From NCBI GenBank assembly GCA_040752005.1, contig JBFMFX010000020.1, positions 1 through 64,000 on the forward strand: DNA of 64,000 nucleotides. The letters are read 5' to 3'. Positions 8,520-15,667 of this stretch are shown here, piece by piece; the stretch's first letter is position 1, and each line of letters opens with the position of its first letter. The position numbers and the translations under genes are program-made. Origin of the DNA: RBG-16-66-20 sp040752005 (GTDB lineage Bacteria; Pseudomonadota; Gammaproteobacteria; Burkholderiales; SG8-39). The notes below the pieces were generated by a model. That model was not told the origin of the DNA and made no database searches. It saw only the letters and a program-made list of their open reading frames with translations.

Positions 8520-9395
8520 TCAGAAGACGCGCTCGCGCAGCAGGCGCAGGAGGTACTCGCCGTAGCCGCTTTTTTCCAGCGGCCGGGCGAGCGCCTCCAG
8601 CTCCTCGGCGCTGATCCAGCCCTGTCGCCAGGCGATCTCCTCCGGGCAGGCGATCTTCAGCCCCTGGCGGCGCTCGATCGTCTCGATGAAGTGCGAGGCT
8701 TCGAGCAGCGACTCGTGCGTGCCGGTGTCCAGCCATGCGAATCCCCGCCCCATCGGGATCACTTCGAGCTCCCCCCATTCGAGATAGCGGCGGTTGACAT
8801 CGGTGATCTCCAGCTCTCCGCGCGCCGAGGGCGCAAGGCGCGCGGCGATGTCCACCACGCGATTGTCGTAGAAGTACAGGCCCACCACCGCGTAGCGTGA
8901 CTTTGGCGCGCGCGGCTTTTCCTCCAGGCTCACCGCGCGCCCGGAGGCGTCGAACTCGACCACGCCGTAGCGCTCGGGATCCTTGACCGGATAGGCGAAC
9001 ACGGTCGCGCCCCGCTCGCGCGCGGCGGCGCGTCGCAGCATCGGGGTCAGCTCGTGGCCGTAGAACAGGTTGTCGCCGAGCACGAGCGCGACCGCGTCGC
9101 GCCCGATGAACTCGCGCCCGATCAGGAACGCCTGCGCGAGCCCGTCGGGCGAGGGCTGCACGGCGTAGGAAAGCCGGATGCCCCAGCGCGTACCGTCGCC
9201 GAGCAGTTGCTCGAAGCGCGGCGTGTCCTGCGGCGTCGAGATGACCAGGATGTCGCGGATTCCGGCGAGCATGAGCGTCGAGAGCGGGTAGTACACCATC
9301 GGCTTGTCGTACACCGGCAGCAGCTGCTTCGAGAGCACCTGCGTCACCGGATACAGCCGCGTACCGGAGCCACCGGCGAGGATGATGCCCTTCAT
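8520..9395 (-). CDS. rfbA: glucose-1-phosphate thymidylyltransferase
   Basis: 291 residues from the ATG at 9395, the normal RmlA length. It makes dTDP-glucose, the first step of rhamnose synthesis. Its amino end MKGIILAGGSGTRLYPVTQ is the nucleotide loop, and KQLLPVYDKPMVYYPLS, LGDNLFYG and EKPRAPKS are the standard family motifs. The first 27 coding bases lie inside a repeat whose other copy adjoins rfbB; rfbA therefore appears to have been given a new front end when the HepT/MntA module entered. Confidence 0.96.
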   Translation of the reverse strand: MKGIILAGGSGTRLYPVTQVLSKQLLPVYDKPMVYYPLSTLMLAGIRDILVISTPQDTPRFEQLLGDGTRWGIRLSYAVQPSPDGLAQAFLIGREFIGRDAVALVLGDNLFYGHELTPMLRRAAARERGATVFAYPVKDPERYGVVEFDASGRAVSLEEKPRAPKSRYAVVGLYFYDNRVVDIAARLAPSARGELEITDVNRRYLEWGELEVIPMGRGFAWLDTGTHESLLEASHFIETIERRQGLKIACPEEIAWRQGWISAEELEALARPLEKSGYGEYLLRLLRERVF

Positions 9396-9406
9396 GCGGC
9401 GCCCCG
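9369..9406. repeat. direct repeat copy A: functional rfbA front end
   Basis: 38 bases covering the rfbA start codon, its first codons and about 11 bases upstream. They match 10288-10325 at 37 of 38 positions by eye, in the same orientation. The repeats bracket the HepT/MntA module. Confidence 0.9.
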
Positions 9407-9423
9407 GCCGCCTCGCCACCCGC

Positions 9424-9756
9424 CTAGGTGTCGCGGTCCAGGCATCTTGCCTGTACCGCTGCCGCGAACCGTTTCAGATCCGCCAGCCCGCCCTCGCACG
9501 CGCGCACCACCGCATCGAGGTCGAGCTTCGCGTAGGCATGCACCGCCGCGTTACGGAATCCGACTGCGCGCTTGAGCCGGTTCGCGAGCTGCGCCCCATC
9601 CGCCTCCCCACCGAACAGCGAAAGGTTGAAGACGACGATGTCGCGCAGATCGTCGCTTGCGGCGAGATCGGCCGCTCCGAACGGTTTCTTCGACTCGATG
9701 CGCGCGACATGATGGCGCAGTCGCTCGATCTTGCGCGCGATTACGTCGCGATCCAC
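9424..9756 (-). CDS. HepT-type (DUF86) HEPN toxin with internal deletion
   Basis: 110 residues. It begins MDRDVIARKIERLRHHVARI and has the catalytic RX4HxY motif in VGFRNAAVHAY, as in active HepT ribonucleases. Intact relatives run to about 140 residues and carry a helix around the sequence IQACVDIG after FNLSL; here FNLSL passes directly to FGGEADGAQLANRLKRAVGF, so roughly 30-40 residues are missing in frame. Whether the shortened fold is toxic is unknown. It overlaps the MNT gene by 16 bases and shares the module with it. Confidence 0.8.
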   Translation of the reverse strand: MDRDVIARKIERLRHHVARIESKKPFGAADLAASDDLRDIVVFNLSLFGGEADGAQLANRLKRAVGFRNAAVHAYAKLDLDAVVRACEGGLADLKRFAAAVQARCLDRDT

Positions 9757-10178
9757 CTGCGGCGCCTTTCTTCAAGCAGCCGGCGCTGATACGGCAGGAA
9801 ATCCGCGCTCTCGTACACCAGCCGCCGCCGCAGGGCGAGCACGAGCGAGCGGTCGGTGCACAGCAGTAGCCTCCCCCGGATCAGCGCGGTCCGCAGCAGC
9901 GGGATCGGCGCGACCGCGAGATCAATCACATCGGCGGCCCGCCCGGTACGATCGACGATCCGCTCCGCAATTTCGAGCAGCGCGGCAGGCGCGAGCGGAC
10001 CGCTGCTCGAAGCAACACCGAGGTCGAGGTCGCTTTCGAACCGCAAGCGGTCGCGCGCGCCCGAGCCGAACAGATAGGCGAGCTGTACGCGACCATCGCG
10101 CGCACACAGCTCAGCCAGACACCGGCGCAGCTCGTGCGCAGGCCGATTTTCCGTCACGCCCCGCACGACCTCGCTCAT
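9741..10178 (-). CDS. MntA-like antitoxin nucleotidyltransferase
   Basis: 145 residues. The MNT signature GSGARDRLRFESDLDLGVA keeps the Gly-Ser and the two Asp of DxD, and VIDLAVAPIPLLRTALIRG is the later strand carrying a third acidic residue. MntA proteins inactivate HepT by transferring AMP to a Tyr of the toxin; here that is by analogy. Order is antitoxin first, toxin second. Upstream lie an orphan rfbA stub and rfbB. Confidence 0.85.
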   Translation of the reverse strand: MSEVVRGVTENRPAHELRRCLAELCARDGRVQLAYLFGSGARDRLRFESDLDLGVASSSGPLAPAALLEIAERIVDRTGRAADVIDLAVAPIPLLRTALIRGRLLLCTDRSLVLALRRRLVYESADFLPYQRRLLEERRRRWIAT

Positions 10179-10185
10179 GTCGAAA

Positions 10186-10314
10186 TCATAAGCGGAAAAC
10201 CGCGCGCGGGAAGCTCCCGGCCCCCGATCGCGGGGTCAGCCCGCCCGGTGCCGAGGTGCGCCGCGCCTGCGACGTGACCGCATCGCTGCCACCGGCGAGG
10301 ATGATGCCCTTCAT
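10186..10314 (-). pseudogene. orphan rfbA amino-terminal stub
   Basis: A 42-codon reading frame whose ATG at 10314 overlaps the rfbB stop by four bases (ATGA). It opens MKGIILAGGSDAV: the first ten residues are those of rfbA, after which the sequence becomes unrelated. This is the ancestral rfbA start, left next to rfbB when the module and a second rfbA front were placed downstream. It may still be translated by coupling from rfbB. Confidence 0.75.
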
Positions 10315-10325
10315 GCCGCGCCCCG
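10288..10325. repeat. direct repeat copy B: original rfbB/rfbA junction
   Basis: Partner of 9369-9406, one mismatch in 38. It spans the last rfbB codons, the ATGA overlap and the first rfbA codons. The distance between repeat starts is 919 bp. Confidence 0.9.
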
Positions 10326-11378
10326 CTGCGCGTAGTTCTTCTCGACCCAGTCGCGGTAGGCTCCGCTTGTGACTTCGCTCACCCATGCCTGGTTGTCCAG
10401 ATACCAGCGCACCGTCTTCGCGAGGCCCGACTCGAAGCTCTCCGCCGGCGCCCAGCCCAGTTCGCGGCGGATTCTGGTCGCGTCCATCGCATAGCGCCGG
10501 TCATGCCCGGGCCGGTCCTTCACGAACCGGATCAGCCCGGCATACGAACCCTCTCGCCGCGGCCGCGCCTCGTCGAGCAGCGCGCACAATGTCCGCACCA
10601 CCTCGATGTTCCGTCGCTCGGCGCCGCCGCCGATATTGTAGGTCTCGCCCGGCCGGCCGCGTTCCAGCACCGTGCGCACCGCGCTGCAATGATCGAGCAC
10701 GTAGAGCCAGTCGCGCACGTTCTGCCCGTCGCCATACACCGGCAAGGGCTTGCCCGCGAGCGCGTTCGCGATCACGAGCGGAATCAGCTTTTCCGGAAAC
10801 TGGAACGGCCCGTAGTTGTTCGAGCAGTTCGTGGTGAGCGCCGGCAGCCCGTAGGTGTGGTGATACGCCCGCACCAGGTGATCGGAGGCGGCCTTCGAGG
10901 CGGCATAGGGGCTGTTGGGCGCGTACGGGGTCGTCTCGCGAAAAGGCGGATCGTCGGGCCCGAGCGAGCCGTACACCTCGTCGGTCGAGACGTGCAGAAA
11001 GCGAAACGCGTCGCGCTCGGCGCCGGCAAGCGACTCCCAGTACGCGCGCGCCTCCTCCAGCAGGGCGAAGGTGCCGACGACGTTGGTCTGGATGAATTCC
11101 GCCGGGCCGTGGATCGAGCGGTCCACGTGACTCTCGGCGGCGAAATGCACGATCGCGCGCGGGCGGTGCTCGGCGAGAAGCCGCCGCACCAGCGCCCGGT
11201 CGGCGATGTCGCCGCGCACGAACACGTGGCGCGCGTCGCCCGCGATCGAGGCGAGGTTGGCGAGGTTGCCGGCGTAGGTGAGCTTGTCGAGATTGACGAT
11301 CGGCTCGCCGGTCGCCTCGAGCGTCGAGAGCACGAAGTTCGCGCCGATGAAACCGGCGCCGCCGGTGACAAGAAGCAT
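10311..11378 (-). CDS. rfbB: dTDP-glucose 4,6-dehydratase
   Basis: 355 residues from the ATG at 11378, the normal RmlB length. It oxidises and dehydrates dTDP-glucose using bound NAD. The amino end MLLVTGGAGFIGANFVLS is the Rossmann motif; HVSTDEVYG carries the catalytic Thr-Asp-Glu and YAASKAASDHLV the YxxxK pair. It is flanked by a HEPN/MNT pair upstream and the HepT/MntA insertion downstream. Confidence 0.97.
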   Translation of the reverse strand: MLLVTGGAGFIGANFVLSTLEATGEPIVNLDKLTYAGNLANLASIAGDARHVFVRGDIADRALVRRLLAEHRPRAIVHFAAESHVDRSIHGPAEFIQTNVVGTFALLEEARAYWESLAGAERDAFRFLHVSTDEVYGSLGPDDPPFRETTPYAPNSPYAASKAASDHLVRAYHHTYGLPALTTNCSNNYGPFQFPEKLIPLVIANALAGKPLPVYGDGQNVRDWLYVLDHCSAVRTVLERGRPGETYNIGGGAERRNIEVVRTLCALLDEARPRREGSYAGLIRFVKDRPGHDRRYAMDATRIRRELGWAPAESFESGLAKTVRWYLDNQAWVSEVTSGAYRDWVEKNYAQRGAA

Positions 11379-11470
11379 GGCGCGAGATTCTAGGGCAACG
11401 CCGCTCGCGCGTCCGGGCGAGCCCGCCGCGCGCCGGCTCGGCCGCGAGGCGGCGAGCGGTCCGGAGCCGC

Positions 11471-11884
11471 TCAACCCGGACCGATGAAATATCCGATCGC
11501 CTCGATCGTACGCTCGGCGTCGGCGAGCGCGCGCGCCGCGGCCGCTCGATCGTACAGCCGCTCGGGAATCAGGTCCCGATCACCGTAGAAGGCGATCTCG
11601 CGCTCGCGGCGCAAGCGTAGCGAGATCTCGGCAAGCTCCGGGATACGCTCGCGGATCTGCGGTGAGAACTTTGCCTGCTCCTCGATCAGGATCGAGCCCA
11701 CATCGTGCCACTTGGGCGGATCCACGCCTACCCAGCGAAGCATGCCCTTCAGCACGAGTTCGACCAGTTCCTGGGCCTCGCGGACGACGTCCGGGTAGGC
11801 CTCGACCGCCATCAGCGTGCGCAGCGCCTCCAAGCGCTTGCGCGCGCGGATGAAATACCCTCGGGCGAGCTCGTCGGCCGTCAC
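11471..11884 (-). CDS. HEPN-domain protein (putative toxin)
   Basis: 137 residues from a GTG at 11884 that overlaps the MNT stop (GTGA); an in-frame ATG at 11905 is an alternative. The core VVREAQELVELVLKGMLRWV followed by GVDPPKWHDVG is a well-known HEPN pattern. It follows the MNT gene, the reverse of the order seen at 7.2-7.9 kb. Function by family: RNase toxin or regulated partner of the MNT protein. It lies between the dehydrogenase gene and rfbB. Confidence 0.83.
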   Translation of the reverse strand: MTADELARGYFIRARKRLEALRTLMAVEAYPDVVREAQELVELVLKGMLRWVGVDPPKWHDVGSILIEEQAKFSPQIRERIPELAEISLRLRREREIAFYGDRDLIPERLYDRAAAARALADAERTIEAIGYFIGPG

Positions 11885-12375
11885 AGCTCGATGCGATCTC
11901 CCCACTTGTAATCGGGCTTGAGCACCCAGTAATAGCCGCCGCCCTTGTAGACGCGGTGCGCGCCCATCGCCTTGAGACGGGCCGCGAAATCGTCCAGGTA
12001 GCCGCGCAGAACGCCCCGCGGATCGTACAGGATGCGCGCCTGGTCGGTGAGGTCCAGGTGCAGGAAGCTGCCCTGGCGCATCTCCGCCGGAGTCTTGATC
12101 ACCGGGACGATGAGCGTGTGCACGCCCGAGCCCCGCGCCTCGGCCAGGGTAGGCGCGAGCGCCGCCTCAGCGCGCTCGAATTCGCGCATGCGCTCGAACC
12201 CGCCCTCGGGCAGCGGATCGGCGAGCAGAAACACGTCCACGTCGGAATCCGGGCGCATGGTGCCGCGCGCGACCGAACCGAAGAGTGCAACCGCGACCAG
12301 CCGCTCGCCGTAGGCAGCCTCGAGCGCCGGAACGAGCGCGGCGACGATCCGTTCGAAAGCCTCGCGATAACCCAT
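11881..12375 (-). CDS. MNT-domain nucleotidyltransferase (putative antitoxin)
   Basis: 164 residues from the ATG at 12375, which has a strong AGGAGG site a few bases upstream. The motif FGSVARGTMRPDSDVDVFLL has the Gly-Ser and DxD of the family. The carboxy half includes a long segment with DLTDQARILYDPRG, found in longer MNT proteins. It is the first gene of a two-gene module with its own strong ribosome site, so it may be expressed above the polycistronic level. Confidence 0.85.
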   Translation of the reverse strand: MGYREAFERIVAALVPALEAAYGERLVAVALFGSVARGTMRPDSDVDVFLLADPLPEGGFERMREFERAEAALAPTLAEARGSGVHTLIVPVIKTPAEMRQGSFLHLDLTDQARILYDPRGVLRGYLDDFAARLKAMGAHRVYKGGGYYWVLKPDYKWGDRIEL

Positions 12376-12463
12376 GGGGCACCTCCTGCGCCGCGATTGT
12401 CGCACGGGCCGCCGCCGGGGAGCGCACCGCAGCTCGCCGGCCGCCCGGCGGCTCGCCGCCCGC

Positions 12464-13774
12464 CTATGCCTTGATGACGTTCGGCGCCGGATGGAGATAC
12501 ACCCCGCGGGTATCCACGACAAGACGCGCATGCTGCCGGATGAGCGCGTAGTCGAAGGCGTCGTGGTCGGTGGCGAGAACGACGGCGTCATAGCCGGCGA
12601 TCGCCTCGGGCGTGAGCGCGACGCTCGCCAGCTCGAAGCGGTGCGCCCGCATTCTCGGAAAGACCGGCACGTGCGGATCGGAGTACGCCACCTGCGCCCC
12701 GCGCGCGGCAAGGAGCTCCATGATCTCGACCGCGGGCGATTCGCGCGTGTCGTCCACGTTCTTCTTGTAGGCGATGCCGAGCACGAGCACGCGCGCTCCG
12801 GCGAGCGAGCGCCCGCGCGCGGCAAGCGCCGCCTCGAGCTTTCCCACCACCCACGCCGGCATCGCGCGGTTGACCTCGCCGGCCAGCTCGACGAAGCGCG
12901 CCTCCACCCCGTGCCGGCGCGCTTTCCACGCGAGGTAGTACGGGTCTATCGGGATGCAGTGCCCGCCGAAGCCCGGCCCCGGCCAGTAGGGCACGAAGCC
13001 GAAGGGCTTGGTGGCGGCCGCCCGGATCACCTCGTGGATGTCAATGCCCATCGCGTCGGCGACGATCTTCATCTCGTTGACGAGCCCGATGTTGACCGCA
13101 CGGTGGATGTTCTCGAGGAGCTTGGTCATCTCCGCAGCGCGCGTCGAGCTGACGGGCACGATTTTTTCGATCGCCGCGCCGTAGAGCGCGATGCCCGCCT
13201 CCAGGCACGCGGATGTCGCACCGCCCACCACCTTGGGGATCGTGCGGGTGTCGAACTGGCGGTTTCCCGGGTCCTCGCGCTCGGGCGAGAACACGAGAAA
13301 GACGTCCTCGCCCACCCGCAGGCCGCGCGCCTCGATGCGCGGCTTGAGCTCCTCCTCGGTCGTGCCCGGATACGTGGTGCTCTCCAGCGCGACGAGCTGC
13401 CCGGCGCGCAGATGCGGCACGAGCGCCTCGACCGTGCCGATGACGAAGCTCAGGTCCGGCTCTCGGTTCGGCGCAAGCGGCGTCGGCACGCAGATGAGGA
13501 GCGCGTCGGCCTCGGCCGCGCGGGCGAAATGCCCGGTCGCTTCGAACCCTCGGGCGCGCGCTTCGGCCACCGCCTCGGCGCCGATATGCCCGATGTAGCT
13601 TCGTCCGGAGTTGAGCGCGGCGACCTTCTCGGCATCAATGTCGAAGCCGAGCACGCGAAAGCCCACCTGCGCGAAACGAAGCGAAAGCGGCAGCCCGACG
13701 TAGCCCAGACCGCAGACGCCGACCACGGCGCTGCGCGCCGCGACGCGGGAAAGGAACCGCTCCTTCGGCGTCAT
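12464..13774 (-). CDS. nucleotide-sugar dehydrogenase (UDP-N-acetylglucosamine 6-dehydrogenase / WbpA type)
   Basis: 436 residues from the ATG at 13774. Two-step NAD-dependent oxidation of a UDP-sugar to the uronic acid. VVGVCGLGYVGLPLSLRFAQ is the NAD site, CVPTPLAPNREPDLS follows, and GPGFGGHCIPIDPYYLAW contains the catalytic Cys. KNVDDTRESPAVEIM in the carboxy domain is typical of the WbpA/TviB branch, so a UDP-GlcNAc or UDP-ManNAc type substrate is more likely than UDP-glucose. Its start overlaps the stop of an orphan fcl 3' end (ATGA). Confidence 0.88.
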   Translation of the reverse strand: MTPKERFLSRVAARSAVVGVCGLGYVGLPLSLRFAQVGFRVLGFDIDAEKVAALNSGRSYIGHIGAEAVAEARARGFEATGHFARAAEADALLICVPTPLAPNREPDLSFVIGTVEALVPHLRAGQLVALESTTYPGTTEEELKPRIEARGLRVGEDVFLVFSPEREDPGNRQFDTRTIPKVVGGATSACLEAGIALYGAAIEKIVPVSSTRAAEMTKLLENIHRAVNIGLVNEMKIVADAMGIDIHEVIRAAATKPFGFVPYWPGPGFGGHCIPIDPYYLAWKARRHGVEARFVELAGEVNRAMPAWVVGKLEAALAARGRSLAGARVLVLGIAYKKNVDDTRESPAVEIMELLAARGAQVAYSDPHVPVFPRMRAHRFELASVALTPEAIAGYDAVVLATDHDAFDYALIRQHARLVVDTRGVYLHPAPNVIKA

Positions 13775-13792
13775 CGCGAAGCCTCCGGTCGT

Positions 13793-13847
13793 GCGAGAAA
13801 ATCCCGGTACGCGGCCGCGATTCCTTCGCGCAGGCCGATGCGCGGCC
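13793..13847. repeat. direct repeat copy B: orphan 3' end of fcl
   Basis: 55 bases matching 14718-14772 at 53 positions by eye, same orientation. In the fcl frame it reads GLREGIAAAYRDFLAR and then runs on as PEASR to a stop that overlaps the dehydrogenase ATG. It is therefore the original fcl end, cut from its gene by the VapBC module. Confidence 0.9.
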
Positions 13848-13922
13848 CGCGGTCGCACGCAGCGCCGGTCCGCGGCTTACAGGGAGACACGCGCGAGGGC
13901 GCGCAGCACGCGCTCGGCAATC

Positions 13923-14363
13923 TCACTCTGCAAACGGCGCGATGAGCGGAATGGGGAGCCGCCCGTGCCGCCGGTAGATTCGGAAATCGGTGTCGAGCGT
14001 CATCACGGCCGTGCCGCTCAGGATCTCGGTGAGCCGCACGAGGCACGCATCGGCCAGCGACATCGGCACTGTGCGGTACTTGCGCATCAGCGCCTCGAGC
14101 TGGGTCACATGGTCCTGAACGGAAATGCCGATCCGCACCACGCCTCTGTCCACCAGCGACAGGACTGTGTGCGGATCGCCGCCCCCGCGGCGCACCAAGT
14201 GTGCCGCCTCCGCGAGTACCGCCTCGCAGCTCAGCAGCGGCGGACGCAGTCGGCCGAACTTGGCGACCGCCCAAGCATGCCAAGCGTCGGTGGCGTGCAG
14301 CCAGGCCACCAGCGGGCCACAATCAACGACGACGTTTCTCGGTGCGCCTGCGCTGATCGGCAA
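13923..14363 (-). CDS. vapC: PIN-domain ribonuclease toxin (VapC-like)
   Basis: About 146 residues. The PIN acidic residues are visible in NVVVDCGPLVAWLHA, CEAVLAEAAHLV, MSLADACLVRL and MTLDTDFRIY. VapC toxins cut RNA and are held by the adjacent VapB. No good ATG lies near the domain start; I place it at a TTG at 14363, while the frame stays open to an ATG at 14417. Both overlap the antitoxin gene, so translation is probably coupled. The module lies between two copies of the fcl 3' end. Confidence 0.8.
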   Translation of the reverse strand: MPISAGAPRNVVVDCGPLVAWLHATDAWHAWAVAKFGRLRPPLLSCEAVLAEAAHLVRRGGGDPHTVLSLVDRGVVRIGISVQDHVTQLEALMRKYRTVPMSLADACLVRLTEILSGTAVMTLDTDFRIYRRHGRLPIPLIAPFAE

Positions 14364-14613
14364 GGATTGCCTGTTCGAGGTGGCGCCTGTTTGCGGCGAG
14401 GTCGCGCGGGCCGCCACGGAAACATCCGATCAGATCGGCCGCAAGATCCGCGCAGGTCGTTTCACCGCGCCGCTGCGCTGCCTCCCCCAGAGCAGCCCGC
14501 AACGTGTCCCGGATGATCGCCGCCTGCGATGTGCGCCGGCGCCGCGCCTCGGCGGCAAGCCGCCTGCGAAGTTCCGAAGGCACCTTGAACGACACGATCT
14601 CCATCTCGGCCAT
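14323..14613 (-). CDS. vapB: ribbon-helix-helix antitoxin (VapB-like)
   Basis: 96 residues from the ATG at 14613. The amino half EIVSFKVPSELRRRLAAEA and then TSQAAIIRDTLRAAL is a CopG/Arc type ribbon-helix-helix DNA-binding domain; the arginine-rich carboxy half should bind the toxin. It precedes and overlaps the PIN gene. By family it would repress its own promoter, which should lie in 14614-14701 just downstream of fcl. Confidence 0.78.
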   Translation of the reverse strand: MAEMEIVSFKVPSELRRRLAAEARRRRTSQAAIIRDTLRAALGEAAQRRGETTCADLAADLIGCFRGGPRDLAANRRHLEQAILADQRRRTEKRRR

Positions 14614-14701
14614 GGTAATACCGGGTCGCGGCCCCGGCAATACCGTTCGCGACTCGTGGAGCTTCTCCGTTTGAAGCGCCGGCTGCCGCATGGCGACCAC
14701 C

Positions 14702-15664
14702 CTATTTATCGGTGCGCGCGAGAAAGTCGCGGTACGCGGCCGCGATTCCTTCGCGCAGGCCGATGCGCGGCCGCCAGCCGAGCGCGGCAAGGCGCGAGAC
14801 ATCGAGGAGCTTGCGCGGCGTGCCGTCGGGCTTGGAGGGGTCGTAGGTGAACCCGCCGTCGTATCCCACGACTCCGGCGATGAGGGCCGCAAGCTCGGCG
14901 ATCGCAATGTCCTTGCCCGCGCCGACGTTGATGAGCGGCGCCGTCTGCGGCGCCACGAGCCGGGCGAATGTCTCCTGCGGCAGCCGCATGAGGAACACGC
15001 ACGCCTCGGCCATGTCGTCGGCGTGCAGGAACTCGCGCCGCGGCCGGCCGCTTCCCCAGATCGTGACCGTCGGCTCGCCGCGCGTTTTCGCCTCGTGCGT
15101 CTTGCGAATCAGCGCCGCGAGCACGTGCGAGTGCTCGGGGTGATAGTTGTCGCCCGGCCCGTAGAGGTTGGTCGGCATCGCAGCGAGGAATTGCGTGCCG
15201 TGCTGGCGGTTGTACGACCAGCACAGCTCGATTCCGGCGATCTTGGCGATGGCGTAGGCGCGGTTGGTGGGCTCGAGCGGCCCGGTGAGCAGGTATTCCT
15301 CGCGGATCGGCTGCGGGCAGTCGCGCGGATAGATGCAGGAGGAGCCGAGCAGCAGCAGGCGCCGCACGCCGGTTCTCGCCGCCTCGCGGATCACGTTGAG
15401 CTCGATCGCCAGGTTCTCGGTGATGAAGTCGGCCGGATAGCGGTCGTTGGCGAGGATGCCGCCCACCTTGGCGGCGGCAAGAAACACGTATCCGGGCCGC
15501 TCGCGCTCGAAGAACTGCGCGACCGCGCGGGAATCGGAGAGCTCCAGCTCCGCGTGCCGGCGCAGAACAAGGTATTCGTACCCCGCCGCGCGCAGTGCGC
15601 GAACGATCGCCGAGCCGGCGAGCCCGGTATGCCCGGCGACGTAGATGCGGGCCGAGCGCTCCAC
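14702..15664 (-). CDS. fcl: GDP-L-fucose synthase (GDP-4-keto-6-deoxymannose epimerase/reductase)
   Basis: 320 residues from a GTG at 15664, three bases after the gmd stop. It converts the Gmd product to GDP-L-fucose. Seen: RIYVAGHTGLAGSAIVRAL (NADP site), LLLGSSCIYPRDCPQPI with the catalytic Ser, and YAIAKIAGIELC with YxxxK. Its last 16 or so codons lie in a direct repeat; after it the gene ends TDK, whereas the orphan copy at 13.8 kb ends PEASR. The present 3' end was thus probably brought in with the VapBC module. Confidence 0.95.
   Translation of the reverse strand: MERSARIYVAGHTGLAGSAIVRALRAAGYEYLVLRRHAELELSDSRAVAQFFERERPGYVFLAAAKVGGILANDRYPADFITENLAIELNVIREAARTGVRRLLLLGSSCIYPRDCPQPIREEYLLTGPLEPTNRAYAIAKIAGIELCWSYNRQHGTQFLAAMPTNLYGPGDNYHPEHSHVLAALIRKTHEAKTRGEPTVTIWGSGRPRREFLHADDMAEACVFLMRLPQETFARLVAPQTAPLINVGAGKDIAIAELAALIAGVVGYDGGFTYDPSKPDGTPRKLLDVSRLAALGWRPRIGLREGIAAAYRDFLARTDK
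14718..14772. repeat. direct repeat copy A: functional fcl 3' end
   Basis: Partner of 13793-13847, two mismatches in 55. The repeats bracket the VapBC module; the distance between repeat starts is 925 bp. Confidence 0.9.
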
Positions 15665-15667
15665 GCG

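Noticed and set aside
11379..12463. Flanking host-gene duplication around the third HEPN/MNT pair
   Set aside because: I compared both sides with the ends of rfbB and the dehydrogenase gene and saw no direct repeat; likewise for the pairs at 7.2 and 38.9 kb.
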